From: Mycobacterium malmoense
GTDB lineage: Bacteria > Actinomycetota > Actinomycetes > Mycobacteriales > Mycobacteriaceae
NCBI RefSeq assembly: GCF_019645855.1
Contig: NZ_CP080999.1
Location: 2,542,001-2,606,000 of the forward strand
Reading direction: 5' to 3'
Length of the DNA stretch: 64,000 nucleotides
Positions 16,119-24,075 of the stretch are shown in pieces (position 1 is the first letter of the stretch; each line of letters opens with the position of its first letter). The notes under the pieces are model-generated. The model did not search any database. It saw only the letters and a program-made list of their open reading frames with translations, and was not told the origin of the DNA. Both the position numbers and the translations under genes were made by a program.

Positions 16119-18737
16119 GTGAGCCCACCAGCCCCGCCCGTGCTGACCGTGCGGTACGAGGGATCCGAGCGCACCTTCGCGCCAGGCAACGACGTGGTTA
16201 TTGGGCGCGACCTTCGCGCGGACGTCCGGGTCGCACACCCCCTGATCTCTCGGACACATCTCATCGTGCGCTTCGACCAGGGCCGATGGATCGCAATCGA
16301 CAATGGCAGCCTCAATGGGTTGTATGTCTACAACCGTCGTGTGCCGGTCGTCGAGATCCAGGACGGCATGCGGGTCAACGTCGGCAATCCGGACGGCCCG
16401 GCGCTGACCTTCGAGGTCGGCCGCCACCGGGGTTCGGCCGGGCGGCCTCCTTTGACGACGTCGATACCGCTCGTCAACCCGGCCAGCGGCCCAAGCGCGC
16501 CGGTCCGGCAGGGGCAGCCGCAGGTTGCCGCGCACCGGCCCGGCCCGCCTCAGCCGCCGCCATCGGGCTCGTTTCGCCAGCCCTCGCAGCCCTCGCACCC
16601 GCCCAGCGGACCGCTGCCGCGATACCCGACCGGCGGACATCCGGCGGGACCGCCGAGCGGACCGCAGCCGGTGCCGCAGATTTACCGGGCGCCACCGATG
16701 AAGTTGCCACCGGCCCCCGCGGCCGAGCCCGAGACCGCCCACGTCGGCGATTCCACAAACATCGCGACATCGATGATGAGGATCCTGCGGCCGAGTAGAA
16801 CGGCGATCGAGTCGACGCCGGGCGCGATCAAGATCGGCCGGGCCAACGACAACGACATCGTCATTCCCGAGGTGTTGGCGTCACGCCACCACGCCACCCT
16901 GATCCCGACGCCGCACGGCACCGAGATCCACGACAACCGCAGCATCAACGGCACCTTCGTCAACGGCGCCCGGGTCGATTCGGCCGTGTTGCGCGACGGC
17001 GACGTGGTCACGATCGGCAACATCGACCTCGTCTTCGCCGGCGGCACGCTGGCTCGCCGCGACGAGACCGCGACCGCGACGCGCACCGGCGGCCTCGACG
17101 TGCGCGGGGTGACGTGGACGATCGACAACAACAAGGTCCTCCTGGACGACATCTCGTTGGGCGCGCAACCCGGAACGCTGACGGCCGTCATCGGGCCGTC
17201 GGGTGCGGGAAAGTCGACGTTCGCCAGGCTGGTGGCCGGATACACGCACCCGACCACGGGCACGGTTTCGTTCGAGGGTCACAACGTTCATGCCGAATAC
17301 GCGTCGCTGCGCAGCAGGATCGGGATGGTGCCGCAGGACGACGTCGTGCACGGGCAGTTGACCGTGCAGCAGGCGTTGATGTACGCAGCCGAATTGCGGC
17401 TGCCGCCGGACACCACCAAGGCTGACCGCGCCCAGGTGGTCGCCAGGGTGCTCGAGGAACTTGAGATGAGCCAGCACCTGCACACCCGGGTCGACAAGCT
17501 GTCCGGCGGGCAGCGCAAGCGGGCCTCGGTGGCGCTGGAGCTGCTGACCGGCCCATCGCTGCTGATCCTCGACGAGCCCACGTCCGGTCTTGACCCCGCA
17601 CTGGACCGGCAAGTCATGACCATGCTGCGGCAGCTCGCCGACGCGGGCCGGGTGGTGCTCGTGGTCACCCACTCGCTGACCTACCTGGACATCTGTGATC
17701 AGGTCCTGCTGCTGGCCCCCGGCGGCAAGACCGCGTTCTGCGGGCCCCCCGGCCAGATCGGCCCGACCATGGGGACGACGAACTGGGCCGACATCTTCAG
17801 CACGGTCGCCAACGACCCCGACGGGTCCCAGGCACGCTACCTGGCGCGCACGGGCCCGCCACCGCCACCGCCTCCGGCGGACAAGCCCGCCGAGCTGGGC
17901 GACCCGTCGCACACGAGCCTGTTCCGGCAGTTCTCCACGATCGCGCGGCGGCAGGTTCGGTTGATCGTCTCCGACCGCGGCTACTTCGTCTTCCTGGCGG
18001 TGTTGCCGTTCATCATGGGCTCACTATCGATGTCGGTGCCGGGCGACGTCGGCTTTGGTATCCCCAACCCGCTGGGTGCCGCGCCCAATGAGCCCGGCCA
18101 GATCCTGGTGCTGCTCAACGTCGGTGCGGTGTTCATGGGGACGGCGCTGACGATCCGAGACCTCATCGGCGAGCGCGCCATCTTCCTGCGCGAGCAGGCG
18201 GTCGGCCTGTCGACCTCCGCATACCTGCTGGCCAAGGTGTGTGTCTATACGGTGTTCGCCGTCGTCCAGTCGGCGATCGTGACCATCATCGCGCTGATCG
18301 GCAAGGGCGGTCCCACGCAGGGCGCCGTGGCGTTGGGCGTTCCGGGTCTGGAACTGTTCGCCGACGTCGCCATGACCTGCGTCGCCTCGGCGATGCTCGG
18401 GCTGGTGTTGTCGGCCATCGCCAAGTCGAACGAACAGATCATGCCGCTGCTCGTCGTGGCGGTGATGTCGCAGCTGGTGTTCTCCGGCGGCATGATTCCG
18501 GTCACCGGACGCATCGGCCTGGACCAGATGTCGTGGGCCACGCCGGCCAGGTGGGGCTTCGCGGCGTCGGCGTCCACAGCCGACCTCACCAAACTGGTCC
18601 CCGGTCCCTTGACTCCCAAAGATTCGCACTGGCGTCACACGGCAGGCGTGTGGTGGTTCGACATGGGCATGCTGGTGCTGCTCAGCGTCGTCTACCTCGG
18701 CTTCGTGCGGTGGAAGATTCGCCTCAAGGGCGGCTGA
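16119..18737 (+). CDS. FHA-FHA-ABC transporter, Rv1747-like
   Basis: About 872 residues. The order is FHA domain 1 (~10-100; VVIGRDLRADV, SRTHL, NGSLNG), a Pro-rich linker with TTS sites, FHA domain 2 (~215-300; GRANDNDIVI, SRHHA, NGTFVNG), an ATPase (Walker A GPSGAGKST near 360, signature LSGGQRKRAS, Walker B LLILDEPTSGLD) and a six-helix membrane domain from about 620. This matches M. tuberculosis Rv1747, an exporter linked to cell-envelope glycolipids and regulated by the kinase PknF through its FHA domains. No kinase gene lies beside it here. GTG 16119 is preferred; an upstream GTG at 16092 is possible. Confidence 0.93.
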   Translation: MSPPAPPVLTVRYEGSERTFAPGNDVVIGRDLRADVRVAHPLISRTHLIVRFDQGRWIAIDNGSLNGLYVYNRRVPVVEIQDGMRVNVGNPDGPALTFEVGRHRGSAGRPPLTTSIPLVNPASGPSAPVRQGQPQVAAHRPGPPQPPPSGSFRQPSQPSHPPSGPLPRYPTGGHPAGPPSGPQPVPQIYRAPPMKLPPAPAAEPETAHVGDSTNIATSMMRILRPSRTAIESTPGAIKIGRANDNDIVIPEVLASRHHATLIPTPHGTEIHDNRSINGTFVNGARVDSAVLRDGDVVTIGNIDLVFAGGTLARRDETATATRTGGLDVRGVTWTIDNNKVLLDDISLGAQPGTLTAVIGPSGAGKSTFARLVAGYTHPTTGTVSFEGHNVHAEYASLRSRIGMVPQDDVVHGQLTVQQALMYAAELRLPPDTTKADRAQVVARVLEELEMSQHLHTRVDKLSGGQRKRASVALELLTGPSLLILDEPTSGLDPALDRQVMTMLRQLADAGRVVLVVTHSLTYLDICDQVLLLAPGGKTAFCGPPGQIGPTMGTTNWADIFSTVANDPDGSQARYLARTGPPPPPPPADKPAELGDPSHTSLFRQFSTIARRQVRLIVSDRGYFVFLAVLPFIMGSLSMSVPGDVGFGIPNPLGAAPNEPGQILVLLNVGAVFMGTALTIRDLIGERAIFLREQAVGLSTSAYLLAKVCVYTVFAVVQSAIVTIIALIGKGGPTQGAVALGVPGLELFADVAMTCVASAMLGLVLSAIAKSNEQIMPLLVVAVMSQLVFSGGMIPVTGRIGLDQMSWATPARWGFAASASTADLTKLVPGPLTPKDSHWRHTAGVWWFDMGMLVLLSVVYLGFVRWKIRLKGG

Positions 18738-18773
18738 TCACTCGCGCGACTAGGCCCCGGGGGTGCCGGCGTA

Positions 18774-18851
18774 TCGAGTGTGCGCTCAGGGCTTTCGCCG
18801 TGCGGTGAGGGCGGTGATCTCGCGAAATCCGCGCCTTGGACGCACACTCGA
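18774..18851. repeat. Long hairpin, GTGTGCG-ended intergenic repeat, copy 1
   Basis: TCGAGTGTGCG at 18774-18784 and its exact complement CGCACACTCGA at 18841-18851 enclose a ~56-base loop that starts CTCAGGGCTTTCG. It lies just downstream of the transporter gene, where a terminator is expected. A copy with the same first ~20 bases (one mismatch) is at 44690, and a related hairpin at 33696. Confidence 0.65.
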
Positions 18852-18902
18852 CGCCGTCAGCTCACGCCCGAACGCCGTCGGTACACACCGAACGCCAAGA
18901 CG

Positions 18903-19067
18903 CTAGGCGCCCCTACGGACCGCCTGGTCGGCGGCGGCGCGCATCCGGTCCGACAGCTGAAGCAGCGCATGCTCGCCAACCCCGTGCGGCACCGTGTAGG
19001 CCAGCTGTCGTAACTCAAGGGCGCAATCGCGCAACTCCTGCCGAAGGCGTGTCTCAAGGGCGGGCAT
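18903..19067 (-). CDS. Small 54-residue helical protein, unknown function
   Basis: ATG 19067 to TAG 18903, with AGGAAA 8-9 bases before the start, a good ribosome-binding site. The product begins MPALETRLRQELRDCALELR and continues with an amphipathic, charged helical pattern ending in AAADQAVRRGA. It is isolated between the transporter and the di-iron protein gene, and codon use is as GC-rich as in its neighbours. I do not recognise a family. Small size makes it easy to miss in automated annotation. Confidence 0.6.
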   Translation of the reverse strand: MPALETRLRQELRDCALELRQLAYTVPHGVGEHALLQLSDRMRAAADQAVRRGA

Positions 19068-19184
19068 GGCTGTTTCCTAACGTCTGTTCGACAAATTGTC
19101 GCAGCCCGGCCGCCAGAACGCGACGGCGGCGAAGCGTTTTTACGGGAGATTGACAGCGCATTTACATGCGGGCGCCCGGGGTGA

Positions 19185-20009
19185 TCAGGGGCGCGCGGCG
19201 ACGAACGTCTCGTTCGGCACCCCGGCGGCGAGCCCCTCGACGTCGAACGGCGCGGCGAGGCGGCCGCGAAGTTTCACCGGATCGGTGAGCAGGCCGATCT
19301 CGGCGGTCTGGCGGGCAAACAGCCGCCCGAAAAGCGGGTAGAGCCGACGCATTAGCGCCCGCTCGCCCTTCGTGCAGCGCGCCGCGCAGTAGCCGACGTG
19401 GCCCAGTTCGTCGGTGAGGATCTCGCTGTAGAGGCGCTCGATCCGCACGGCGACGGCCGGTTCGTCGGCGAACAACTCGACCCCGACGCGGCGCAATTCG
19501 TCGAACATGATGCAGCCCGCCATTTCCGCCGCGCCCACGAACGGAAACCCGAATCGCTCGGGGAGAAACACTTCCGTCTTGACGAACTGGCGCATCACGA
19601 ACGGCGGCACCACCACCTGGAATGGCAGACCGAACATGTCGAGCACGTAGGCCAGCAGGCGGGTGTGGTAGTGCTCCTCGAGGGCGAGGTATACCCGTTC
19701 CGGTGGCTGGTCCTCGCCGCCGATCCGGCCATAGGTGTCGCCCAAGTCGACGCCGAATCGCTCCGCCTGGTTCAGTTTCGCGGTGGCCAGCAGGAACAGC
19801 ATCTCGCGGGAAAGCCCCGGCTCGGGCCGGCGGCGGCGCAGGTTCCGCAGGAACACGGTTCGATCGATGGGACGGGCGGAGCGAACCGGGTCGGTCTCCA
19901 ACGACACGAAGAATTCCTCGCGGTTGGCAAGCCGGCGATGCAGCAGATCGGCGTCGCCGTCGCGATGGGCTAGGTAGACCCGGTAGCCCTCGATGCCAGT
20001 GCCGGTCAT
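19185..20009 (-). CDS. Ferritin-like, probable di-iron protein
   Basis: 274 residues, no family I can name with confidence. Two ExxH motifs are evident, E112-x2-H115 (EEHYH) and E201-x2-H204 (DELGH), with further acidic residues at E83, E162 and E171. This four-helix pattern of carboxylates and histidines is what ferritin-like di-iron oxygenases use. The start overlaps the stop of the TetR gene (ATGA), so the two are one operon. A di-iron oxygenase or hydroxylase controlled by the TetR protein is the best inference. Confidence 0.65.
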   Translation of the reverse strand: MTGTGIEGYRVYLAHRDGDADLLHRRLANREEFFVSLETDPVRSARPIDRTVFLRNLRRRRPEPGLSREMLFLLATAKLNQAERFGVDLGDTYGRIGGEDQPPERVYLALEEHYHTRLLAYVLDMFGLPFQVVVPPFVMRQFVKTEVFLPERFGFPFVGAAEMAGCIMFDELRRVGVELFADEPAVAVRIERLYSEILTDELGHVGYCAARCTKGERALMRRLYPLFGRLFARQTAEIGLLTDPVKLRGRLAAPFDVEGLAAGVPNETFVAARP

Positions 20010-20659
20010 GGCGCCTCCATTCCCTGAACGATGGTCTTCACGTATCGGTCCAAGAGGGTGGCCCGCGGGCGAGACGCGGTCGTCGCGGTGGCCAGCAGCG
20101 CGAACAGCCCGGTCATGAAAATCACGCCGAGTTCGCCGGCGTCCGCATCCCGCGACGCGCGCTCCGCGGTTTGCGCTTCGGCGATCGCGGCGATGACGAA
20201 CTGGGCCAGCGGATGCTCGCCGGGCTCGTCCTCGACGGGTCGCGACGCGGAGAAGTGCAGCCCCAGCATGTCCCGAAAGAGCACCGGACCCAGCCGCTCC
20301 TCGGTCGCAAGCACCCGGTGCACCAGCAGAGTGAGCACCGACAGTAGGTCGCCCGGCTCGCTCGGCCCCGCGGCAAGCGCCGCCACGATATTGGTCTCCT
20401 CGTTGCGTTCCAGCTCGATCAGCACGTGTTCCTTCGTCGGGAAGTGGAAATAGAACGTGCCTCGCGCCACTCCCGCCGCCGCGGCGATCGCGGCGACATC
20501 CGTGCCCGCCAATCCCGACCTGCCGAGCTCGGCCACCGCGGCGTCGAACAGCCGGGTCCGCGTCTGCAGCCGCCTAGCCTCCCGGGCGCCCACGGCCCGG
20601 GAAACGGCATCCTCTGTCGACGTCGCCGAAACCACATGAGCCAACGTACCCAGATTCAC
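20006..20659 (-). CDS. TetR-family regulator
   Basis: 217 residues. The HTH is at roughly residues 35-80 (ARRLQTRTRLFDAAVAEL ... GVARGTFYFHFPTKEHVL, the usual TetR recognition helix). GTG 20659 is used; GTG 20635 is an alternative. Two adjacent palindromes (20660-20684) abut the start codon, so it almost certainly represses itself and the di-iron protein gene. The acyl-CoA dehydrogenase operon starts 148 bp away on the other strand and may be under the same control. Confidence 0.88.
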   Translation of the reverse strand: MNLGTLAHVVSATSTEDAVSRAVGAREARRLQTRTRLFDAAVAELGRSGLAGTDVAAIAAAAGVARGTFYFHFPTKEHVLIELERNEETNIVAALAAGPSEPGDLLSVLTLLVHRVLATEERLGPVLFRDMLGLHFSASRPVEDEPGEHPLAQFVIAAIAEAQTAERASRDADAGELGVIFMTGLFALLATATTASRPRATLLDRYVKTIVQGMEAP

Positions 20660-20684
20660 TGACAGCTGTCAATGACGAGCGTCA
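20660..20684. promoter_or_regulatory. Two adjacent palindromes, candidate TetR operator
   Basis: TGACAGCTGTCA (20660-20671) is a perfect 12-bp palindrome. Immediately after comes TGACG-AG-CGTCA (20673-20684), also symmetrical and built from the same TGAC/GTCA half-sites, with centres 13 bp apart. Such a double site next to the start of a TetR gene suits binding of two dimers. Confidence 0.65.
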
Positions 20685-20718
20685 GCGAGTTGCGTGCTCC
20701 CGCGCGAGGAAGCCCGGG

Positions 20719-20773
20719 GCGTAACGTCAGGGCGAAATCGCCAGCCGGCGTTGTCAAGTGGCGTTACGCTCGC
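20719..20773. repeat. Intergenic inverted-repeat element, copy B
   Basis: GCGTAACGT at 20719 and GTGGCGTTACGCTCGC at 20758-20773 form the second copy of the element seen at 4214-4271. It lies just upstream of the acyl-CoA dehydrogenase operon, so it might affect its leader RNA. Confidence 0.55.
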
Positions 20774-20806
20774 GCCGCCCGATGACCCGATGAAAGGTGA
20801 GCGGGG

Positions 20807-21985
20807 ATGGATTTCGAACTCGACGCCGGGCAACGCGCGTGGTTGGCCGAGGTTCGCGAATTCCTCCACGACAACGTGACCGCCGAGTTGCGGGCCGAAC
20901 TCGCCCAGCATGACCTGGAGTTCCCCGACGGCGAGGTCGCCCGGTTTCGTCGCAAGGTCGGCGAGAGGGGCTGGTTTGGGCTGAACTGGCCGCGCGAGTA
21001 TGGGGGTCTGGGGCTGGGGGCCGTTTATCAGCACCTGCTGATGAGCGAGTTCGAATACTGGGGCGTGCCCGGACCGGACCTCACCGTCACCTCGGTGGCG
21101 CCGATGATCATGCGGCACGGCACCGAACGCAACAAGACCGAATGGCTGCCGCCGATCGCCAAAGGCGAAATACTTTGCGCTGTCGGCTATTCCGAGCCAG
21201 AGGCCGGAACCGATCTGGCCAGCCTGCGCACCCGCGCGACGCTCGACGGCCAGGAATGGGTGATCAACGGCACCAAGATCTGGAACAGCGGGGCGCAGCG
21301 CGCCACCCACGAATGGCTCTGTGTGCGCACCGACCCGAACGCCGCCCGCCATCGCGGGATTTCGGTCATCATCGTGCCGATCGACAGCCCCGGCATCCAG
21401 ATCCGCCCGCTCTATGCGTGGTCGGGCTACCGCACCAACGAGGTGCACTTTCGTGACGTCCGCGTCCCGGCCACCAACCTGATCGGCGAGGTCAACCGAG
21501 GCTGGACGTACATCACCGGCGCGCTCGATCTGGAACGTGGCGCGCTGACCAACGCGGGCGATCTGCGCCGCGCCGTGGACGAATTGCGCGACCTTGCGCT
21601 CAGCCCGCGGCGTGACGGCACGGTGCCCGCCCGCGACCCGGCGCTGCGCCGCCGGCTGGCGCGGGTCGAAGCCGACGTGGCGGTGGCCACGCTGATGGGC
21701 TACGAGGCCGCGTCCATCCTGGACAGCGGTGTTATCCCGACCGTGGAGGTCAGCGTCGAGAAGGTCTTCACCAGTGAACTGCGCCAACGCATCGCCGATC
21801 TAGCGCTCGATCTGCTTGGCCCCGATGGCCTGTTGGCGCATCGCAGTCAAATCGCGCCGCTGGCCGGCAAATTCGAGCGGCTTTACCGGGCCGCCCCCTT
21901 GATGCGCTTCGGCGGGGGCACGAACGAGGTCCTCCGCGACATCATCGCCCAGCGCGGGCACGGTATGCCCTCCTACGGACGCTGA
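20807..21985 (+). CDS. Acyl-CoA dehydrogenase, subunit of a paired (alpha2beta2) enzyme
   Basis: 392 residues. Typical segments are NWPREYGGLGLG, GYSEPEAGTDLASL (FAD contact), WNSGAQRATHEW and a C-terminal FGGGTNEVLRDIIAQRGHG. It is directly followed (3 bp) by a second, shorter dehydrogenase gene, an arrangement diagnostic of the mycobacterial heterotetrameric ChsE-type enzymes (FadE26/27, FadE28/29) that dehydrogenate steroid side-chain CoA thioesters. First gene of a nine-gene operon; ATG with GAAAGGTGAG shortly upstream. Confidence 0.88.
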   Translation: MDFELDAGQRAWLAEVREFLHDNVTAELRAELAQHDLEFPDGEVARFRRKVGERGWFGLNWPREYGGLGLGAVYQHLLMSEFEYWGVPGPDLTVTSVAPMIMRHGTERNKTEWLPPIAKGEILCAVGYSEPEAGTDLASLRTRATLDGQEWVINGTKIWNSGAQRATHEWLCVRTDPNAARHRGISVIIVPIDSPGIQIRPLYAWSGYRTNEVHFRDVRVPATNLIGEVNRGWTYITGALDLERGALTNAGDLRRAVDELRDLALSPRRDGTVPARDPALRRRLARVEADVAVATLMGYEAASILDSGVIPTVEVSVEKVFTSELRQRIADLALDLLGPDGLLAHRSQIAPLAGKFERLYRAAPLMRFGGGTNEVLRDIIAQRGHGMPSYGR

Positions 21986-21988
21986 CCG

Positions 21989-23119
21989 ATGAAGCTGATA
22001 CCCACCGCCGAGCGGCGCGAGTTCGCCTCGACGTTGCGCGCCCTGCTGTCGGCGGAGAGCCCCGTGGGTCTGGTGCGTGGTCTCAACGAGCCCGGCGCCG
22101 ACCGAAGCGTCCCCGCGCTGTGGAAGGCGTTGGCCGACGCCGGCGTATTCGGGCTTGCCATCTCCCAGGAGTGCGGCGGCTCCGGGGGCTCGCTCGACGA
22201 TCTCGCCGTCTTCTACACCGAGGCCGGCCGCGCGCTGTGCCCCACGACGGTGCTCAGCAGTGTTCAAGCCGCGCTGGCGATCGACCGGCTCGGCTCCCGC
22301 GACGCCAAGGCCGCGTGGCTGCCGCCGCTGGCGGGCGGCGGCATTCGCGGCACCACGGCGCTATGGAACGCCCGCGACGCCGCCGACGTCTCGGCCGTGC
22401 TACGCGCCGATCCCATCTCGGCCGGTGACTGGCGGTTAACCGGTACCGCGGACTATGTGGCCGACGCCGACCTCGCCGACCTCGTCGTGGTTTCGGCGGT
22501 TTCGGCCAAGGCAGGCGAGCGCACGCTGGTCTTCGTCGTCGACGCGCACGCCACCGGCGTGACCGGGGAACCGCTGGCCATGGCGGGCGGGCACCGGGCG
22601 TTCACCGTGCGCTTCGACGACGTCGTCGTCGGCGCCGGCGCGCTGCTCGGCGAGGCTGCCCCGGCGGCGCTGCGCCGAGTGGCCAATACGGCGGTGGCGC
22701 TGGGGTCGCTCGACCTGGTCGGCGTCGGGCAGGCCGTGCTGGACCGCACCGTCGACTACACCAAGCTGCGCCACCAGTTCGGCCGGCCGATCGCCTCGTT
22801 CCAGGCGGCCCAACATCTGGTCGCCAACATGCACATCGCCTTGGCCGCAGCGCGATTGGCCGCTCACTCGGCCGTCTTCTGGCTGGCGCGCGGCCACACG
22901 GCAACCAGGGAAACCGCGATCGCCCGCATGCACGCGGCCACCGCCGCCAGGCTGATCACCCTGGACGCCCATCAACTGCACGGCGGGATGGGCTACGTCA
23001 CCGAGACCGACCTGCATCTGTGGAGCGAACGGGCACGGCTGGGCTCGACGCTCGGTGGCGGAGCCGACGTCGCCGCATCCTGGCTGGAGGAAACCATGGC
23101 TAAAGAGGAGCGCCGGTGA
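21989..23119 (+). CDS. Acyl-CoA dehydrogenase, second subunit
   Basis: 376 residues, more divergent than its partner. It has LADAGVFGLAISQECGGSG, a middle domain rich in Ala/Val and the C-terminal YTKLRHQFGRPIASFQAAQH and HQLHGGMGYVTETDLHLW segments. As in the ChsE complexes, the two gene products should combine into one enzyme with one FAD site per pair. Three bases separate it from the first subunit and its stop overlaps the next start (GTGA). The substrate is inferred to be a cyclic acyl-CoA with a short side chain. Confidence 0.87.
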   Translation: MKLIPTAERREFASTLRALLSAESPVGLVRGLNEPGADRSVPALWKALADAGVFGLAISQECGGSGGSLDDLAVFYTEAGRALCPTTVLSSVQAALAIDRLGSRDAKAAWLPPLAGGGIRGTTALWNARDAADVSAVLRADPISAGDWRLTGTADYVADADLADLVVVSAVSAKAGERTLVFVVDAHATGVTGEPLAMAGGHRAFTVRFDDVVVGAGALLGEAAPAALRRVANTAVALGSLDLVGVGQAVLDRTVDYTKLRHQFGRPIASFQAAQHLVANMHIALAAARLAAHSAVFWLARGHTATRETAIARMHAATAARLITLDAHQLHGGMGYVTETDLHLWSERARLGSTLGGGADVAASWLEETMAKEERR

Positions 23120-23625
23120 GCCCAATGAATGAGGACACCCTGATCGACGCCGAATCGGCGTCGCGAGTGGGCACCGTCGCCGCAACGGCGACGGGCGAGG
23201 TGAACCGGCGCGACTGGCAACGGTGGGCGGCTGCGGTCGGAGACCGCAGCCCATTATGGTTCGACCCGGATTACGCCCGGGCCAACGGCTTTCGCGACAT
23301 CATCTGTCCGCCGCTGTATCTGCAGTACGCCGTGCTCGGTGTCACGCACCTCGAGTCGCTGCGGCCGGACGGTTCCTCCGGCACGGTCTCGGGCAGCCTC
23401 GCGTTTCCCCGGGCCCCGAAGCGGATGGCCGGCGGGGAGAGCTTCACCTTTCACCTGCCGGCCTATCACCGCGACGAAATCGACATGGTCCGCACCATCG
23501 AGTCGATCATCGAAAAGCAGGGCCGCTCCGGCAGATTCGTCCTCGTCACCTGGCGCACCGTGTACCGCAACCAGCGCCGCGATCTGGTTGCCGAAGCGTC
23601 GACGTCGATGATCGCCCGGCCCTAG
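23116..23625 (+). CDS. MaoC-like N-terminal hydratase domain protein (ChsH2-N-like)
   Basis: 169 residues from GTG 23116; ATG 23125 is also possible. It matches the FAS1-type dehydratase domain: VNRRDWQRWAAAVGDRSPLWFD, then ANGFRDIICPPLYLQY and TIESIIEKQGRSGRFVLVTW. In M. tuberculosis ChsH2 this domain is fused to a DUF35 domain. Here the DUF35 protein is a separate gene after the Ltp gene. It should pair with the MaoC protein next door to hydrate the enoyl-CoA made by the dehydrogenase. Confidence 0.83.
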   Translation: MSPMNEDTLIDAESASRVGTVAATATGEVNRRDWQRWAAAVGDRSPLWFDPDYARANGFRDIICPPLYLQYAVLGVTHLESLRPDGSSGTVSGSLAFPRAPKRMAGGESFTFHLPAYHRDEIDMVRTIESIIEKQGRSGRFVLVTWRTVYRNQRRDLVAEASTSMIARP

Positions 23626-23634
23626 GAGCGGCCC

Positions 23635-24075
23635 ATGACCGATCAGCAGCTGTTCTACGACGACATCGGCGTGGGCGACCAGATTCCCACGCTGACCGTC
23701 GCCGTCGACGAGACCCAGCTCTTCTTCTTCAGCGCCGCCACCTACAACGGCCACCGCATTCATTACGACAAAGACTGGGCCAAAAGCGAAGGCTACGACG
23801 ACGTGGTGGTCCACGGGCCGCTGCAGGCGGCGCTGCTGGCCCGCGCGATCGGCGACTGGATCGGTGGGCGCGGCCGGCTGGTGTCCTTCTCGGTGCAGAA
23901 CCGGGCGATCGCCTACCCCGGTCAGCTGCTCAGCTTTGGCGGGGAGGTCACCGGCAAACGCCTCTCCGATAACGGCTCCGGGCTGGTGGATCTCGACATC
24001 GCGGGCCGCCGCGACGACACCGTGCTGATGCCCGGAACGGCGACCGTCGAGCTGCCCCGACGCGGAACACCGTGA
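23635..24075 (+). CDS. MaoC-like enoyl-CoA hydratase (ChsH1-like)
   Basis: 146 residues. The hydratase-2 motif appears as YNGHRIHYDKDWA, followed by the usual VVHGPLQAALLARA helix. As in ChsH1-ChsH2, this small hot-dog protein probably supplies the catalytic half and the preceding one the supporting half. GAGCGG precedes ATG 23635, and its stop overlaps the next start. Confidence 0.85.
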   Translation: MTDQQLFYDDIGVGDQIPTLTVAVDETQLFFFSAATYNGHRIHYDKDWAKSEGYDDVVVHGPLQAALLARAIGDWIGGRGRLVSFSVQNRAIAYPGQLLSFGGEVTGKRLSDNGSGLVDLDIAGRRDDTVLMPGTATVELPRRGTP

